This document shows, piece by piece, positions 15,770-24,577 of a stretch of DNA of 64,000 bases. Within the stretch, counting starts at the first letter, position 1. Each line of letters begins with the position of its first letter. This DNA is from Bacteroidales bacterium. GTDB lineage: Bacteria > Bacteroidota > Bacteroidia > Bacteroidales > Lentimicrobiaceae. Where the stretch lies: contig JAEUTG010000029.1 in assembly GCA_016788045.1 (NCBI GenBank), forward strand, positions 124,001-188,000, given 5' to 3'. The notes below the pieces were generated by a model that made no database searches, was not told the origin of the DNA, and saw nothing but the letters and a program-made list of their open reading frames with translations. The position numbers and the translations under genes were made by a program.

Positions 15770-18247
15770 TTATTTTACAAGCGCTGTGAAAGCGGCGTTC
15801 TTGAAGAATTTGATAAATTCCCTGTCTTCAGCAGCCTGAGCTTTAAGAGCCGGGTCTTTTTCAAATGCTTTGGTAAGGTTATCAAGCAACCCTTTTTCAT
15901 CGGCATTGCGGGCAGCAGCTACGGCAAGCAGGTAATAATTGTGGCCTGATTCAGGAGCGCATTTCAGTGAATTTGAAGCTTCTGAGTACTTGCCAGTCAT
16001 GATCTGTGCCAATGCCACATTGCTGTTGCATTTCTTGCTTCCGAATGAACTGAGGGCCTTGTCGTATTTGTTGGCAGCGAGCTCAGTGATTCCCATGTTG
16101 TAGCTTACGTCAGCACCCAGGGTTTTGGCTTTGGCATACTGAGCAGCAGCGTTTTTATAGTCACCTTTCTTTGAAGCAAGGGCTCCGAGGTTGTTAACAA
16201 CGGCTTTGTTGTTGGGCTCAACCTGATCAGCTTTGGCCAGGTGTGAAGCAGCTTCACCGAGTTTTCCGTTACGGAGTTCACACACGGCCAGGTTGTTGTT
16301 GGCTTTGTAGCTGTTGGCAAACTGTGTGGCAGCGTTCTGGTAAATCTTCATTCTGGTGTCCTTATCTTCGGTAAGGGTAGCAGCATACAGGATTTCGGCT
16401 TCGGTGAGCTTTGAAGGATCGCTCAGTGCAAGGGCTGAAATCTCTGCATCGGTTTTCTTCGGCTCAAGACAGTTAACCTTGATCTCAACGCGGCGCAGCG
16501 GAGGAAGGATATCATCTTCGATTTCCTTGTAAACGATGGCCATGTTGCGGATTTCCTGCTCACGTTTTGAAACATCACTCTGTGAGTTAACCACATTCAT
16601 GATGATGCGCTTGTCGGCCAGGTTTGAACCTTCAACTGCCTGCATAAATCCGTTCCAGTCTTCACCATTGGCGTAGGAGTTAAATTTGATGGTAGCTTCC
16701 GGATTCGGAATGTTGATAACAGGATTCTTTTCCTTTGCCATTTTCTTGAACATATCAACAACCTGTTTCTTTCCGGCCATTGCACGACGCTCTGAAAGGC
16801 CCTGGTTGTAGCTCTCTTCTCCTTCGGGAGATGCCCATGCGTTGATATCGATGTCGCGGATGGTATAACCCATTTTGATAAAGGCAGCCAGTTCATCGAG
16901 TTTCTGCTGAACCATGTTGGTGCGGTTGAGCGGGAGGTTCCAGTTGAGGTCATGCATGTTTACTTTGAAGTAAATCTTTGCATCCTTGCTGATAATCGTT
17001 TCTTTAACATAACCATGATCTGCTACAATCAGGTCCTCATCGTGGAAAATTCTGGTTCCGGTGATGATAACGCCATCGGCAAGTTTACGCTCAGGTAAAT
17101 CGATTACTTTGTATTTGGCACCGATCTGCTCCGGTGTTGCATTCAGAACAACAGCTTCTTTCGGTTCGTAAAGTGAAGGAGATACCACAAGATCAGAAGC
17201 ATTCATGCCTGGTTCGTAAGGAATACAGTCAACATAGGTATAAGAACCGCCGGTTTTGTAATTGATAACAATGCCGTCACCATTTACATCTTCACCCTGG
17301 AAATTAACAGCTTTCAGCTTACGGGTTGTCCCTGCGTATTTGATCTCTGGCTGGAAGTTCATGGCAGCTTTCTTGGCGAAATACTTTTCAGGGAAGATAA
17401 CTTTCACGTTTACACAAACGGTATCACCAACTTTTACCAATGGATCAGGAGTGGTTTCGTATTTAACCAGTCCGTAGTTTTTCTCCATGGATTTCAGGTT
17501 GGCACTCGGTTTGAATTTATAGGTAACGCCTAACATCAGGGTTGAATAGGCATCGTTTTTTGAATTTGATTCAAGCAGATCAAGATCATCTTTGAAAATG
17601 AAACGCTCGTTGTATTCAAGGTTGAGGTCCCATTTTTCTGCCAGACGGAAATTCAGTCCTGCACCTACCGGAACGCCTATTGCTGTATAAGCATCCTGAT
17701 CAAAAGGAGCCGGAGCAAACGGGCCGTTGCGGTCGATTACCTGATCGTCGTTGAAGTCATCGGTTCCGTTGGTTCTGTAGAGAACAGAGGCGTAGTTGCT
17801 GAATGAAGCACCGGTGAAAACGTAAAAGTTGAGGAAACGCTCAGGCTTGTATCCGAAAAGAAGATTGGTAAGGCTGGCGGTAACATTCAGCTGGCCATCC
17901 CAGACACTGGACGACATCCTGAGATTATCGTTGAGGACGGCAGATTCTCTTGTACTGACTACCCATCCGTTGTTAAATAAACCACGGACTCCGAAAACCG
18001 GGCTGAATTGATAACCAGCTCCCAAACCATAAAAGAAATTGGTTCTTTCATTGAACAGGGAATTTTCGTTAAGATCTCCGAAAAATTGCGAAACTCCACC
18101 ACTTGCCTGAAGGAAAAAATGCTTGTCAAATGTTGATTTTGCAGCTTTGGTTTCTTTGCCGGAGTCCTGCGCGGAAACAAAAACCGGAGAAACTCCGAAC
18201 ATCAGAATGAGAAGCAACAGAATCGATTTGTAGCTTAACTTTTTCAT
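15770..18247 (-). CDS. Outer-membrane barrel + OmpA-like domain + TPR protein
   Basis: The protein has 825 residues. Residues 1-26 are a signal peptide (cleavage near VSAQ-D). Residues about 40-235 resemble an 8-stranded OmpA-type barrel: FFLQASGGVSQFFGDL, GAGYQFSPVFGVRGLF, KWDLNLEYNERFIF and LMLGVTYKFKP. The middle (about 240-430) is beta-rich and unassigned. At about 430-580 lies an OmpA-C-like segment: KIYFKVNMHDLNWNL, then IRDIDINAWASPEGEES and NQGLSERRA, the peptidoglycan-binding motif pattern. Residues 600-825 form TPR helices (NNLAVCELRNGKLGEAASHL, NNLGALASKKGDYKNAAAQY). It probably links outer membrane and peptidoglycan and scaffolds partners in the periplasm. It has a strong consensus promoter at 18319-18349 and a strong terminator, suggesting high expression. 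Confidence 0.85.
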   Translation of the reverse strand: MKKLSYKSILLLLILMFGVSPVFVSAQDSGKETKAAKSTFDKHFFLQASGGVSQFFGDLNENSLFNERTNFFYGLGAGYQFSPVFGVRGLFNNGWVVSTRESAVLNDNLRMSSSVWDGQLNVTASLTNLLFGYKPERFLNFYVFTGASFSNYASVLYRTNGTDDFNDDQVIDRNGPFAPAPFDQDAYTAIGVPVGAGLNFRLAEKWDLNLEYNERFIFKDDLDLLESNSKNDAYSTLMLGVTYKFKPSANLKSMEKNYGLVKYETTPDPLVKVGDTVCVNVKVIFPEKYFAKKAAMNFQPEIKYAGTTRKLKAVNFQGEDVNGDGIVINYKTGGSYTYVDCIPYEPGMNASDLVVSPSLYEPKEAVVLNATPEQIGAKYKVIDLPERKLADGVIITGTRIFHDEDLIVADHGYVKETIISKDAKIYFKVNMHDLNWNLPLNRTNMVQQKLDELAAFIKMGYTIRDIDINAWASPEGEESYNQGLSERRAMAGKKQVVDMFKKMAKEKNPVINIPNPEATIKFNSYANGEDWNGFMQAVEGSNLADKRIIMNVVNSQSDVSKREQEIRNMAIVYKEIEDDILPPLRRVEIKVNCLEPKKTDAEISALALSDPSKLTEAEILYAATLTEDKDTRMKIYQNAATQFANSYKANNNLAVCELRNGKLGEAASHLAKADQVEPNNKAVVNNLGALASKKGDYKNAAAQYAKAKTLGADVSYNMGITELAANKYDKALSSFGSKKCNSNVALAQIMTGKYSEASNSLKCAPESGHNYYLLAVAAARNADEKGLLDNLTKAFEKDPALKAQAAEDREFIKFFKNAAFTALVK

Positions 18248-18318
18248 AATTTTGATTTTAGTGTTATCAATTTTAAATTGTTTATTTTCGGTGATTTACA
18301 GTCATTGCAAAGAATCGA

Positions 18319-18349
18319 CAAATATAGGGCAGTTTTGGTAGTTTTCAAA
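18319..18349 (-). promoter_or_regulatory. Consensus Bacteroidetes promoter of the OmpA-TPR gene
   Basis: Read on the minus strand, TTTG (18349-18346), 19 bp, then TATATTTG (18326-18319). This is the same element and spacing found upstream of the tRNA pair. It leaves a leader of about 65 nt before ATG 18247. Confidence 0.7.
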
Positions 18350-18577
18350 CAAAATTACCCTAAAATCCCGAATAAGTGATTTTTTTTACTCAACACGGCA
18401 AACCTGTGCTTAATTTCTTTCCAGTCCCATAAACACTGAATTATATGGCTTTGTTTGAAATCGGACTATGATATCGCCTCACAGTTAATCCTTTTTTTCC
18501 CGATTGGTAACAACTACCGAAGATGTAAAATTTTTTTATTATGGTTAAAGTATTGAAAAACAGATATATAATACTTT
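18350..18577. other. A+T-rich intergenic region
   Basis: About 230 bp lie between the OmpA-TPR promoter and the end of the TrmH-family gene. The stretch is A+T-rich with no open frame, RNA gene or strong hairpin that I can recognise. Confidence 0.5.
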
Positions 18578-19132
18578 TCAGCGCGATTTGTCCACAACCA
18601 TCTTGAATCCGTTCAGCTTACTGAAGAATTCCCATAGGACGATGCCGGCGGCAACAGCGATATTCAGCGAGTGTTTGGTGCCTGCCTGAGGGATTTCGAG
18701 ACAACTATCTGACAAATCGATTATGTCATCGGCGATTCCATGTACTTCATTTCCCAGAACAAGAGCGTACTTGCCTGAATCCGGCATGAAATCCTGTACC
18801 ATGATGCTCCCGCTGGCCTGCTCTATGGACACAATGTGATATCCGGCTTCCTTCAGCTCAGTGATTGACTGCCTTGTTGAATCATAGTATTTCCAGACCA
18901 CCGACTCCGTGGCGCCAAGGGCTGTTTTCTGTATCTCCCTGCTGGGTGGCATTGCAGTAATCCCGCACAGGTGCACTGCCTCGATTCTGAATGCATCGGC
19001 CGTGCGGAAAACCGATCCGATGTTGTGCTGGCTCCGGATATTGTCAAGCACAACGACCACCGGAATTTTTTCAGCTTCCATGAACTCAGTAACACTTATC
19101 CTGATAATTTCATCAGTCTGCAGTTTTCTCAT
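18578..19132 (-). CDS. TrmH/SpoU-family RNA 2'-O-methyltransferase
   Basis: The protein is about 184 residues, a compact SPOUT methyltransferase that methylates ribose 2'-OH in tRNA or rRNA with SAM. Motif 1 is NIRSQHNIGSVFRTADAF, motif 2 is YALVLGNEVHGI and motif 3 is IPQAGTKHSLNIAVAAGIVLWEF, which together form the knotted SAM site. There is no N-terminal substrate-binding extension, so it is more like TrmH/TrmL than RlmB. The exact target is not readable. I use ATG 19132 (MRKLQTDEII). A TTG at 19150 would start inside the TACATTTG promoter element. It is divergent from mutS. Confidence 0.9.
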   Translation of the reverse strand: MRKLQTDEIIRISVTEFMEAEKIPVVVVLDNIRSQHNIGSVFRTADAFRIEAVHLCGITAMPPSREIQKTALGATESVVWKYYDSTRQSITELKEAGYHIVSIEQASGSIMVQDFMPDSGKYALVLGNEVHGIADDIIDLSDSCLEIPQAGTKHSLNIAVAAGIVLWEFFSKLNGFKMVVDKSR

Positions 19133-19147
19133 CTTTTTAAATTTCTG

Positions 19148-19155
19148 CAAATGTA
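19148..19155 (-). promoter_or_regulatory. Promoter -7 element for the TrmH-family gene
   Basis: The minus strand reads TACATTTG, a TAnnTTTG match 15 bp before ATG 19132, implying a very short leader. There is no good -33 TTTG. Confidence 0.35.
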
Positions 19156-19177
19156 ATAAAGTAGCTTTAACTGCTTT

Positions 19178-19211
19178 TTTGCGTTATTTCGGGCGAAACT
19201 GCCTATTTTTG
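19178..19211 (+). promoter_or_regulatory. Promoter for mutS
   Basis: TTTG (19178-19181) and TATTTTTG (19204-19211) are 22 bp apart, slightly longer than ideal. The -7 element ends 19 bp before the mutS ATG. Confidence 0.45.
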
Positions 19212-19230
19212 TTGTTTTTCGGAAGAAACG

Positions 19231-21870
19231 ATGAGCAAGCAGGTTAAAGAGAAGGGTGAAATTGCCGAAACACCCCTGATGAAACAATACAACGCCATTA
19301 AGGCGAAATATCCTGATGCACTCTTGCTTTTCAGGGTTGGGGATTTTTATGAAACCTTTGGTCAGGATGCCATTTCTGCGTCTGAAATCCTGGGGATTGT
19401 TCTTACCCGCAGAGCCAATGGTGCAGCGGCCTATGTCGAGCTGGCAGGGTTTCCTCACCATGCCCTCGATACTTACCTCCCCAAACTGGTACGGGCCGGT
19501 CACAGGGTAGCCATCTGCGATCAGCTTGAGGATCCGAAACTTACCAAAAAAATCGTGAAACGCGGTGTTACAGAACTGGTAACCCCAGGCGTTTCATACA
19601 ACGATAAAGTGCTTGAAAACAAGCAGAATAATTTCCTGGCCAGTGTGCATCTGCTGCCCAAATCAAGCGGAATCGCCTTCCTGGATATCTCAACAGGTGA
19701 ATTCCTGGTTGCTCAGGGTTCCAACGATTATATCGATAAACTGCTGCAAACTTTCCGCCCCAGCGAAATTATCATCCAGAAATCGAAAAGGGGTGAGTTT
19801 CTGGGCCTTTTCGGAGAAAAGTTTTATATCAACACCTTCGAGGACTGGGTTTTTACCATCGACTTTGGTCAGGAACTGCTGCTCAGACACTTCAATACCG
19901 CTTCGCTGAAAGGCTTTGGGGTGAGTGAAATGACCAACGGCATCATAGCTGCTGGTGCCGCTTTGCACTACCTTGCAGAAACACAGCACGATAAAGTCGG
20001 ACATATCTGTCAGCTCTCCCGTATTGAAGAAGATCACCATGTTTGGTTGGACAAATTTACCATCCGCAATCTTGAAATTCTGGGATCGGCCAACGATGAG
20101 GCGTCAACGCTGATCGGGGTGCTCGATAAAACCATATCACCGATGGGGTCACGCATGATGCGCCGCTGGCTGATTATGCCACTGAAAGACCGGCTTCCGG
20201 TTGATGAACGCCTGGATGTGGTAGAGTACTTTGTGAACCATCAGGCTGCTGCAGAAGCACTCAGGCAGCAGATCAGGATGATCGGTGATCTGGAACGCAT
20301 CATCTCCAAGGTTGCTACCGGCAGAATTAACCCCCGGGAACTGGTTCAGCTGAAAAGGGCGTTGCAGGCCATGGTTCCGATCAGGGAACTGTGCTTTGGT
20401 TCCGGAGTTGCCTCCATGCAGCTGATGGGTGATCAGTTGAACCCGTGTTCACTGATGACCGGCAGAATTGAGCAGCAGATTCACCCTGACCCTCCGGTGG
20501 CTGTGAACAAGGGCAACGTAATTGCAACCGGGATTTCTGCTGAGCTTGACGAAATCCGCGAACTTGCCCACTCGGGCAAAGACTACCTGATCAGGCTGCA
20601 GCAGCGCGAGTCGGAACGCACAGGGATTCCCTCTCTCAAGATTGCCTACAACAATGTATTTGGTTACTACCTTGAGGTTACCAATACCCACAAGGATAAA
20701 GTACCCCCGGAGTGGGACAGGAAGCAAACCCTTGTAAACTGTGAAAGATACATCACCCCTGAACTGAAAACCTACGAGGAGAAGATTCTTAATGCAGAAG
20801 AACGCATGCTGGAGATCGAGACCAGATTGTACAACGATCTGGTTCTCAGTCTGAATGATTATATATCGGCGGTGCAGGCCAATGCGCTGATCGTTGCCAG
20901 GCTCGATTGTCTTTTGTCGTTCGCAGCCGTTGCAATACAGAACAAATATACCCGTCCGCAGATCAACGATGGTTACACCCTGAACATCAGGGGCGGAAGA
21001 CATCCGGTAATTGAGAAAAACCTGCCGGCAGGGGAGGCTTACATCACCAACGACGTATTTCTTGATGATCAGCAACAGCAGATCATCATCATTACCGGGC
21101 CCAACATGTCGGGGAAATCCGCTCTGCTAAGACAGACTGCCCTTATCGTGCTCATGGCTCAGACGGGTTGCTTTGTCCCGGCCGATTCGGCTGAGATCGG
21201 GCTGGTTGATAAGATCTTCACCAGGGTTGGTGCATCAGACAACATCTCATCGGGCGAATCTACCTTTATGGTGGAGATGAACGAAACAGCCAGTATTCTC
21301 AACAATATCAGCAACAGGAGCCTCATTCTGCTGGATGAAATCGGAAGGGGAACCAGCACCTACGACGGAATCAGCATTGCCTGGGCGATCGCCGAGTTCC
21401 TGCACCAGCACCCGCTTTTCAGACCCAAGGTTTTGTTTGCAACGCATTACCACGAGCTGAATGAGATGGCTTCGATGATGACCCGTATCAGGAACTACCA
21501 TATTTCGGTTAAGGAGGCAGGCAAAAGGGTTATTTTTATGCGTAAGCTCGAACCGGGAGGAAGCGAACACAGTTTCGGGATTCATGTAGCCCGTATGGCC
21601 GGAATGCCGCAGTCGTTACTTGAGCGGGCCAATGAATTGCTGGTCACCCTCGAGAAATCGCATGGCGGCGGGCAGCTGCAGGGCAGTTCCTCGAAACGCA
21701 AATCCGGAAAACCGGCCGGCGACCCTTTTCAGCTGAGCTTTATTCAGCTCAACGACCCCTTGCTCGAGCAGATCAGGGAGGATATTCTCGACACTGATAT
21801 TAACACACTTACCCCGGTTGAAGCCCTGATGAAGCTCAACGAGATAAAAAAACTTTTAAAAAAATCATAA
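19231..21870 (+). CDS. mutS: DNA mismatch repair protein MutS
   Basis: MutS recognises mismatches and small loops and recruits MutL. The protein has 879 residues. The mismatch-reading Phe-x-Glu motif is present in domain I as GDFYETF (F39, E41). Domain V carries the Walker A loop GPNMSGKS (623-630) and the Walker B/signature region [16 protein letters not shown], followed by [11 protein letters not shown]. The clamp and lever segments lie between them, and a helix-turn-helix dimerisation tail follows ([17 protein letters not shown] onward). It is therefore canonical MutS1 rather than MutS2, as the Smr domain is absent. Two tRNA genes follow from their own promoter within 55 bp. Confidence 0.98.
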   Translation: MSKQVKEKGEIAETPLMKQYNAIKAKYPDALLLFRVGDFYETFGQDAISASEILGIVLTRRANGAAAYVELAGFPHHALDTYLPKLVRAGHRVAICDQLEDPKLTKKIVKRGVTELVTPGVSYNDKVLENKQNNFLASVHLLPKSSGIAFLDISTGEFLVAQGSNDYIDKLLQTFRPSEIIIQKSKRGEFLGLFGEKFYINTFEDWVFTIDFGQELLLRHFNTASLKGFGVSEMTNGIIAAGAALHYLAETQHDKVGHICQLSRIEEDHHVWLDKFTIRNLEILGSANDEASTLIGVLDKTISPMGSRMMRRWLIMPLKDRLPVDERLDVVEYFVNHQAAAEALRQQIRMIGDLERIISKVATGRINPRELVQLKRALQAMVPIRELCFGSGVASMQLMGDQLNPCSLMTGRIEQQIHPDPPVAVNKGNVIATGISAELDEIRELAHSGKDYLIRLQQRESERTGIPSLKIAYNNVFGYYLEVTNTHKDKVPPEWDRKQTLVNCERYITPELKTYEEKILNAEERMLEIETRLYNDLVLSLNDYISAVQANALIVARLDCLLSFAAVAIQNKYTRPQINDGYTLNIRGGRHPVIEKNLPAGEAYITNDVFLDDQQQQIIIITGPNMSGKSALLRQTALIVLMAQTGCFVPADSAEIGLVDKIFTRVGASDNISSGESTFMVEMNETASILNNISNRSLILLDEIGRGTSTYDGISIAWAIAEFLHQHPLFRPKVLFATHYHELNEMASMMTRIRNYHISVKEAGKRVIFMRKLEPGGSEHSFGIHVARMAGMPQSLLERANELLVTLEKSHGGGQLQGSSSKRKSGKPAGDPFQLSFIQLNDPLLEQIREDILDTDINTLTPVEALMKLNEIKKLLKKS

Positions 21871-21875
21871 ATTTG

Positions 21876-21906
21876 TTTGGCGATTTGAATTCAGGTCGTA
21901 TATTTG
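21876..21906 (+). promoter_or_regulatory. Consensus promoter of the tRNA-Gly / tRNA-Leu unit
   Basis: TTTG (21876-21879), 19 bp, TATATTTG (21899-21906) is an exact match to the Bacteroidetes housekeeping promoter. Transcription would begin a few bases ahead of tRNA-Gly at 21924. Confidence 0.75.
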
Positions 21907-21923
21907 CAGCCGCTAAACAATAA

Positions 21924-21996
21924 GCGAAAGTAGCTCAGTTGGTAGAGCATGACCTTGCCAAGGTCAGGGTCGCGGGTTCGAGTCCCGTCTTTCGCT
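21924..21996 (+). tRNA. tRNA-Gly (anticodon GCC)
   Basis: A 73-nt cloverleaf. The acceptor arms GCGAAAG / CTTTCGC pair fully. The D arm is GCTCAGTTGGTAGAGC, the anticodon arm TGACC-TTGCCAA-GGTCA carries GCC (21957-21959), and the T arm is GCGGG-TTCGAGT-CCCGT. The discriminator base is T and CCA is not encoded. Confidence 0.97.
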
Positions 21997-21998
21997 CG

Positions 21999-22024
21999 AA
22001 CCCCGGATAGCCGGGGTTTTTTTA
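21999..22024 (+). terminator. Terminator between the two tRNAs
   Basis: CCCCGG-ATAG-CCGGGG followed by eight T residues. It sits directly after tRNA-Gly, so tRNA-Leu depends on read-through or on a weak promoter of its own. Confidence 0.75.
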
Positions 22025-22038
22025 TGCAATATAAGGTT

Positions 22039-22122
22039 GCCCGAGTGGTGGAATGGTAGACACGAAGGACTTAAAATCCTTTGGCCATCGCGGCCGTGCC
22101 GGTTCGAGTCCGGCCTCGGGTA
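22039..22122 (+). tRNA. tRNA-Leu (anticodon UAA)
   Basis: An 84-nt class II tRNA with a long variable arm. Acceptor GCCCGAG pairs with CTCGGGT (first pair G-U). The anticodon arm AAGGA-CTTAAAA-TCCTT gives TAA, and the variable arm is TGGCCATCGCGGCCG. The T arm GCCGG-TTCGAGT-CCGGC is perfect. The discriminator is A, as expected for leucine. CCA is not encoded. Confidence 0.96.
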
Positions 22123-22127
22123 CGAAG

Positions 22128-22154
22128 AAATCCCTGTCCAGAGGGATTTTTTTA
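22128..22154 (+). terminator. Terminator after tRNA-Leu
   Basis: AAATCCCT and AGGGATTT pair around GTCCAG and are followed by a T tract. Confidence 0.75.
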
Positions 22155-22374
22155 TGCAGCCCGATAAACCTTCCTCTGACGTTTCCTTTTGTTTTGATTT
22201 AACAGGTTTTTGTTAAGAACTTTTAAAACAAGCCTCTCAAACAAGCCTTTTTACCTTTAAATTTGTTTAACAAATGGCTGCCTCCCGGTCAATCCTTCGC
22301 CAGGGGCACGGTCTTTGCTGAATGATATACTAATGCCTGTGAATTTCTGTTAATACTAAATAAACCGATAAACC

Positions 22375-23061
22375 ATGATGAAAATTTCATTTTTGCCTGC
22401 CAGACTCAAGCACCGGCTGAGCTTTGGTATGATGCTTTTTTTAGCTGTTACCATCGGAGCAGGGCTCAGTTCATGCAACAGCCAGAAAAAACTGGCTAAG
22501 AAAAAGGCTGAACAGGAGCTGGCTGAAAAAACTGCCAAAGCCAAAGCAGACCTGATGGCGATCCTCAGCGATGACGGTAAAATGACGCTGGAAGAAAAAG
22601 AGTTTAAACTGGCTGCCGTTAAACGGATGAACCTCGATAATCAGGAAATCAAGGACCTGATAGTGCAAGCCGAAGAAAAGCTGAACCGCGAAAGGGCTGC
22701 CCTTGAAAAGAAAAAGGAAGAAGACCGCCTGCAGCGTGAAAAAGAGGCCAGGGAGCGTGAGATGCGTGAAAGCGGTCCTTACCGGAACATTAACCAGGCG
22801 CTTGATGCAGTCGGGAATGCTTCGGATATCTCTACTGCAAATATGAAGATAAGAGAAGCCCTGATGAACTTTGCCGGCGACGATGTTCCTGTTCTTATCC
22901 TGATCAGCAAAGAAGGGGAAGAAAGCGACTACGACAAGCCGACCACCATCCGGAAATACCTTGAGTTTCTGAAAGACCAGAAAAAATCTCCCAATAAGGT
23001 GCTCAATGCTGTGTATGATGCCAATGGAAAAATTAAGGAACTCGAACTTATTAAAAAGTAA
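22375..23061 (+). CDS. Coiled-coil lipoprotein, first gene of a four-gene exported cluster
   Basis: The protein has 228 residues and no named family that I recognise. The N-terminal signal ends in the lipobox LSSC (about residue 34). It is followed at once by a charged, heptad-like helix (KKLAKKKAEQELAEKTAKAK). A second charged helix lies near residues 95-128 (EEKLNRERAALEKKKEEDRL). The C-terminal 100 residues look globular: PYRNINQALDAVGNASDISTANMKIREAL, then VPVLILISKEGEE and a final VYDANGKIKELELIKK. It is likely an outer-membrane lipoprotein with a rod-like spacer. The next gene starts 5 bp after its stop, so it is translated with the cluster. Confidence 0.8.
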   Translation: MMKISFLPARLKHRLSFGMMLFLAVTIGAGLSSCNSQKKLAKKKAEQELAEKTAKAKADLMAILSDDGKMTLEEKEFKLAAVKRMNLDNQEIKDLIVQAEEKLNRERAALEKKKEEDRLQREKEAREREMRESGPYRNINQALDAVGNASDISTANMKIREALMNFAGDDVPVLILISKEGEESDYDKPTTIRKYLEFLKDQKKSPNKVLNAVYDANGKIKELELIKK

Positions 23062-23066
23062 AGACC

Positions 23067-23648
23067 ATGATGAAGATAAAAGCATTGTTTCTGATCCTCG
23101 CATTCTCAGCCATCGGCAGCCAGCTTTCTGCTCAGGATGTCCTCAGTCCTTCGCGCAAGCAGGCCATTGATTCACTGGCACTGGAGAAGGTCCGCGACCT
23201 GAGTAAATACATCAGCATTATCGGCAATAAGGACACCCCATGGTCGGAAGCCAACCGGGTAATCGAACGTACCCTGGAGTTGTTTGCCGACGGGGCCATG
23301 ATGGGTGTTTCGTCGATCAACCGCGAAGAGGTAAACTATTATGGTGTCCGTGAATACCTCGAACGACTGATGGCCCTTAATTACGACCGCGTCAATATTC
23401 AATGGTACAACATTCAGTATATCAGTGACCTGGAACGACAGCCTGACGGAAAGTATGTCGGGGTGATTACCATTTACCAGCGATTTGAAGGGGTGACCAA
23501 AGAGGGACTCAAATACGTGGATGTCACCAAAAAAGATGTTACCGTGTATGTGGAAAGAAAAACCACCCAGATATCCGGCCGTATTATCGGTTTCTGGGAT
23601 GTGATGCTCGGCGACATCAGGGTAACTGAAACCAAACCGGGGAATTAA
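23067..23648 (+). CDS. Exported protein with NTF2-like outline, second gene of the cluster
   Basis: The protein has 193 residues. A signal peptide (MKIKALFLILAFSAIGSQLSAQ) is followed by one domain. The domain's helix-helix-strand order (IERTLELFADGAMMGVSSINREEV, YGVREYLERLM, then paired strands YDRVNIQWYNIQYI and GKYVGVITIYQRFEG) resembles the first 200 residues of the leucine-rich-repeat protein at the end of this cluster (YTKFFRDAKVQIEDD, KDVQAYLKDI, then FRFTVEEV and FFKVRASRNLKG). I infer a shared NTF2/SnoaL-like domain, by eye only. It was probably exported together with its neighbours and its function is unknown. Confidence 0.8.
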   Translation: MMKIKALFLILAFSAIGSQLSAQDVLSPSRKQAIDSLALEKVRDLSKYISIIGNKDTPWSEANRVIERTLELFADGAMMGVSSINREEVNYYGVREYLERLMALNYDRVNIQWYNIQYISDLERQPDGKYVGVITIYQRFEGVTKEGLKYVDVTKKDVTVYVERKTTQISGRIIGFWDVMLGDIRVTETKPGN

Positions 23649-23749
23649 TCCCGGGGAGCATGATTTTTTCCGGCTGTATTCCTGCTGTTGTTCAGGAATG
23701 CAGCCTGATTTTTAAAAATGACATTCCTTCGGATATACAATAACCAAAT

Positions 23750-24577
23750 ATGCGTAAATTCAGGATATTGCTGATATCACTGGTGCTTTTTCCGGGCTTG
23801 ATGACAGCCCAGTCGTTCAATTCACTGCTGGGCGATGAAAGCATCCTGCATGCCCAGACCAAGCAGGTAAACCAGTTCTTCCGACGCTTTAACGCGGAAG
23901 AGAGTACCAGCGGCGACCGCTATTTCCCGGGCGACAAGGATTATAGAAATCCTGACCTGAGAAAACGCTATCTGGGGATTCTGTTTGATAACCAGAATGC
24001 ATCGATCACCGATCCGCTCAGGCAATCATTCATTGCGGATGTCATGAGTCCTTCTCAGCCACGCTACCTGGAATTCCATGGCGGACAATGGTTTACGGAA
24101 GTACTTACCGAATTTTCCTACATGGGAAAGAAGACGCCCGTAACCATTTACCTGAAACTTGAAGAAGAAAACCAGGGCTACAAGTGGGTAATTACCAACG
24201 TTTACCTGAGTAGCTTTCATGAGATGTTCCACAACCTCGAAAAGGATGACCAGCGTTTTCTGCACCCGATGAGCCATGAACTTGATTTCATGAATCTGGT
24301 TCGTGTGTTCAAAGACAAGGCCTATGTAGAGCAATACACAGCCAGTGACTACCACCCTGATTATCTGACCTTGTTTCTGTATGAATTCAAAAAAGGGAAT
24401 CTGGTATTCAACACAGTGAAAGACGTGAAATTCCATTTCTTCCAGGTGCCCGGCTGGTACTTTGAACTATCGGAATTCAACCGGCCCGGTACCAATGCCG
24501 GATGGCTGATTTCAGGATTGATGAAGATCAATGATAATGATAAAGAGCTTCTTCTAAAATATCTGTACCATGAGTAA
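23750..24577 (+). CDS. Exported protein of unknown function, third gene of the cluster
   Basis: The protein has 275 residues. A signal peptide (RKFRILLISLVLFPGLMTAQ) precedes a region starting HAQTKQVNQFFRRFNAEESTSGDRY. This is followed by aromatic-rich strands such as YLEFHGGQWFTEVLTEFSYM, TPVTIYLKLEEENQGYKWVITNVYL and VKFHFFQVPGWYFELSEF. The early helix plus curved-sheet pattern could be another NTF2-like fold, but I do not recognise a family. Its last 8 bases overlap the start of the leucine-rich-repeat gene, so the two are translationally coupled. It lies 101 bp after the second gene. Confidence 0.8.
   Translation: MRKFRILLISLVLFPGLMTAQSFNSLLGDESILHAQTKQVNQFFRRFNAEESTSGDRYFPGDKDYRNPDLRKRYLGILFDNQNASITDPLRQSFIADVMSPSQPRYLEFHGGQWFTEVLTEFSYMGKKTPVTIYLKLEEENQGYKWVITNVYLSSFHEMFHNLEKDDQRFLHPMSHELDFMNLVRVFKDKAYVEQYTASDYHPDYLTLFLYEFKKGNLVFNTVKDVKFHFFQVPGWYFELSEFNRPGTNAGWLISGLMKINDNDKELLLKYLYHE

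Noticed and set aside
21999..22024. Hairpin between the tRNAs as a tRNA-processing site instead of a terminator
   Set aside because: The long T tract directly after a GC-rich stem fits an intrinsic terminator better, although read-through to tRNA-Leu must then occur or a separate weak promoter must exist.
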